Source of the DNA: Gemmatimonadota bacterium
Lineage (GTDB): Bacteria; Gemmatimonadota; Gemmatimonadetes; Palauibacterales; Palauibacteraceae
DNA: 7,198 bases
Direction of reading: 5' to 3'
Assembly: GCA_016649455.1 (NCBI GenBank)
Contig: JAENXO010000131.1
Location: forward strand, 1-7,198
The notes beneath the pieces are model-generated. The model ran no database searches, was not told the origin of the DNA, and worked only from the letters and a program-made list of their open reading frames with translations. How positions within the stretch are numbered: the first letter of the stretch is position 1; each line of letters starts with the position of its first letter. This document shows positions 6,728 to 7,198 of the stretch, piece after piece. Position numbers and translations under genes: made by a program.

Positions 6728-6938
6728 GAGATGGGCGCGCTGCAGGTCGCCTTCATCGAGAGCACCCTCTGCAGAACCGCGATGTGCGGTGGACGTCCCT
6801 CTCTCTCCACGAGCCTGCCTGGGAGAATCCGTCAGAGATCTTCGAGGCGATCCAGGAGCTGATTCGGGCGCGGGGGATCACTGCTTCTTCGCCGGGCACC
6901 TGCACTACTGCGACTACGACCGCCTGGAGCAGGGCGGA
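6728..6938 (+). pseudogene. Metallophosphoesterase C-terminal remnant, frameshifted twice
   Basis: Pieces of a calcineurin-like metallophosphoesterase appear in order but in three different frames. Bases 6728-6769 give E-M-G-A-L-Q-V-A-F-I-E-S-T-L. Bases 6772-6873 give Q-N-R-D-V-R-W-T-S-L-S-L-H-E-P-A-W-E-N and then the helix S-E-I-F-E-A-I-Q-E-L-I-R-A-R. Bases 6876-6938 give D-H-C-F-F-A-G-H-L-H-Y-C-D-Y-D-R-L-E-Q-G-G. The L-H-E-P and G-H-L-H blocks carry the late metal-binding histidines of the family. Each junction is explained by loss of one base; the second lies in a run of five G. The N-terminal motifs (D-x-H, G-D, G-N-H) are missing, as is everything after G-G. A signal-peptide-like stretch at 6658-6720 (M-S-I-R-R-G-L-A-A-A) may be its original N-terminus after an internal deletion. 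The family assignment is by eye; sequencing errors could account for the shifts but not the missing parts. Confidence 0.6.
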
Positions 6939-6956
6939 ACTGGCTGCCCGCCCGGC

Positions 6957-7198
6957 TCAGAGCGGCACCCGGAACGCCGGGGTAACGGACACCATCCACT
7001 CCCACTCGCCGTCGTCGAGCCCCCGAGCCGCGTCCAGCCGCACGAGGTCGTAGAACAGCGACAGGCCTACACCGAGAGATGTGCGGACGTTGCCGGTAGC
7101 GATGGCTCCGAAGCGCGCGGCCGCCTCTCCGCCGACCTTGCCGAGGTCCGTCCAGCCGGCGGCCGCGAGTCCCCGGAGTCGGATCCACGGGTGCCACA
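6957..7198 (-). CDS. C-terminal end of an outer-membrane beta-barrel-like protein (5' end outside the window)
   Basis: On the minus strand an open frame enters from the right edge (first full codon at 7196-7194) and ends at TGA 6959-6957, giving 79 residues. It reads W-H-P-W-I-R-L-R-G-L-A-A-A-G-W-T, then R-F-G-A-I-A-T-G-N-V-R-T-S-L-G-V-G-L-S-L-F-Y-D-L-V-R-L-D-A-A-R-G-L, then W-E-W-M-V-S-V-T-P-A-F-R-V-P-L. The paired alternating strands, with glycine-rich turns, the L-F-Y-D-L-V-R-L-D-x-A-R-G-L block and a last strand closing the chain, are typical of the C-terminus of bacterial surface-antigen/Omp85-like or related barrels seen in surface proteins with upstream beta-propeller or peptidase domains. 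The exact family cannot be fixed from this fragment. It has no in-window start because the gene continues beyond the edge. It converges on the sulfatase operon and the remnant between them. Confidence 0.62.
   Translation of the reverse strand, partial: WHPWIRLRGLAAAGWTDLGKVGGEAAARFGAIATGNVRTSLGVGLSLFYDLVRLDAARGLDDGEWEWMVSVTPAFRVPL

Larger units (their letters stand above)
6485..6956. other. Gene-poor segment holding decayed coding DNA
   Basis: These 472 bases contain no intact gene that I can support. They hold the possible barrel tail (6491-6646) and the metallophosphoesterase remnant (6728-6938). The 136-codon frame starting at ATG 6643 follows only the middle piece of the remnant and degenerates into Thr/Ser/Arg-rich translation after about residue 78, so it is not annotated as a gene. 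No terminator with a T-run, tRNA or insertion-sequence end was found, although a terminator for the sulfatase operon would be expected here. Confidence 0.5.

Noticed and set aside
6643..7053. 136-codon plus-strand frame as an intact gene
   Set aside because: Only its middle resembles a metallophosphoesterase; the flanking family blocks are in other frames and its end is low-complexity Thr/Ser/Arg translation.
6832..7197. Minus-strand 121-codon frame at the right edge
   Set aside because: It is Arg/Gly-rich with no strand pattern; the neighbouring minus frame ending at 6957 reads as a plausible barrel terminus.

Overview
The window is GC-rich, tightly packed bacterial DNA with high-GC third codon positions throughout. 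A glycine-rich small secreted protein, a TPR regulator with an N-terminal helical/winged-helix-like domain, a periplasmic arylsulfatase and outer-membrane barrel proteins all point to a Gram-negative bacterium. The overall style (TTG/GTG starts, signal peptides ending in A-Q) would suit a Gemmatimonadota-like or related metagenomic lineage. That placement is an impression from protein style and was not tested.

Layout: (1) 1-614, plus strand: the C-terminal part of DNA polymerase I (polA), cut by the window edge. (2) 616-2274, minus strand: a cytosolic-looking TPR regulator converging on polA with a single base between the two stop codons. (3) 2275-2405: a divergent intergenic region with a strong inverted repeat. 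(4) 2406-2696, plus: a small helical protein of unknown function. (5) 2767-3171, plus: a small secreted or membrane glycine-rich protein. (6) 3245-5662, plus: a large arylsulfatase with an intact Cys-Ser-Pro-Thr-Arg active-site signature. (7) 5678-6484, plus: an outer-membrane beta-barrel of the 'neuromedin U'/Phenol_MetA_deg-like transporter type, 15 bases after the sulfatase and almost certainly co-transcribed with it. (8) 6485-6956: no intact gene; it holds the decayed C-terminal half of a metallophosphoesterase split over three frames, and a short open frame that may be a barrel-protein tail. (9) 6957-7198, minus: the C-terminal end of another outer-membrane barrel-like protein running off the window.

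The working model is a small sulfate-ester utilisation locus. The sulfatase acts in the periplasm or anchored to a membrane, the adjacent barrel may let substrate or product cross the outer membrane, and the TPR protein transcribed away from them may control them through the repeat-bearing intergenic region. Only the sulfatase chemistry is firmly readable from sequence; the transport role and the regulation are inferred from position. No RNA gene, CRISPR array, intact mobile element or strong terminator was found. No clearly novel multi-gene system is visible; the most useful discoveries are the unannotated barrel fragment and the metallophosphoesterase remnant at the right end.
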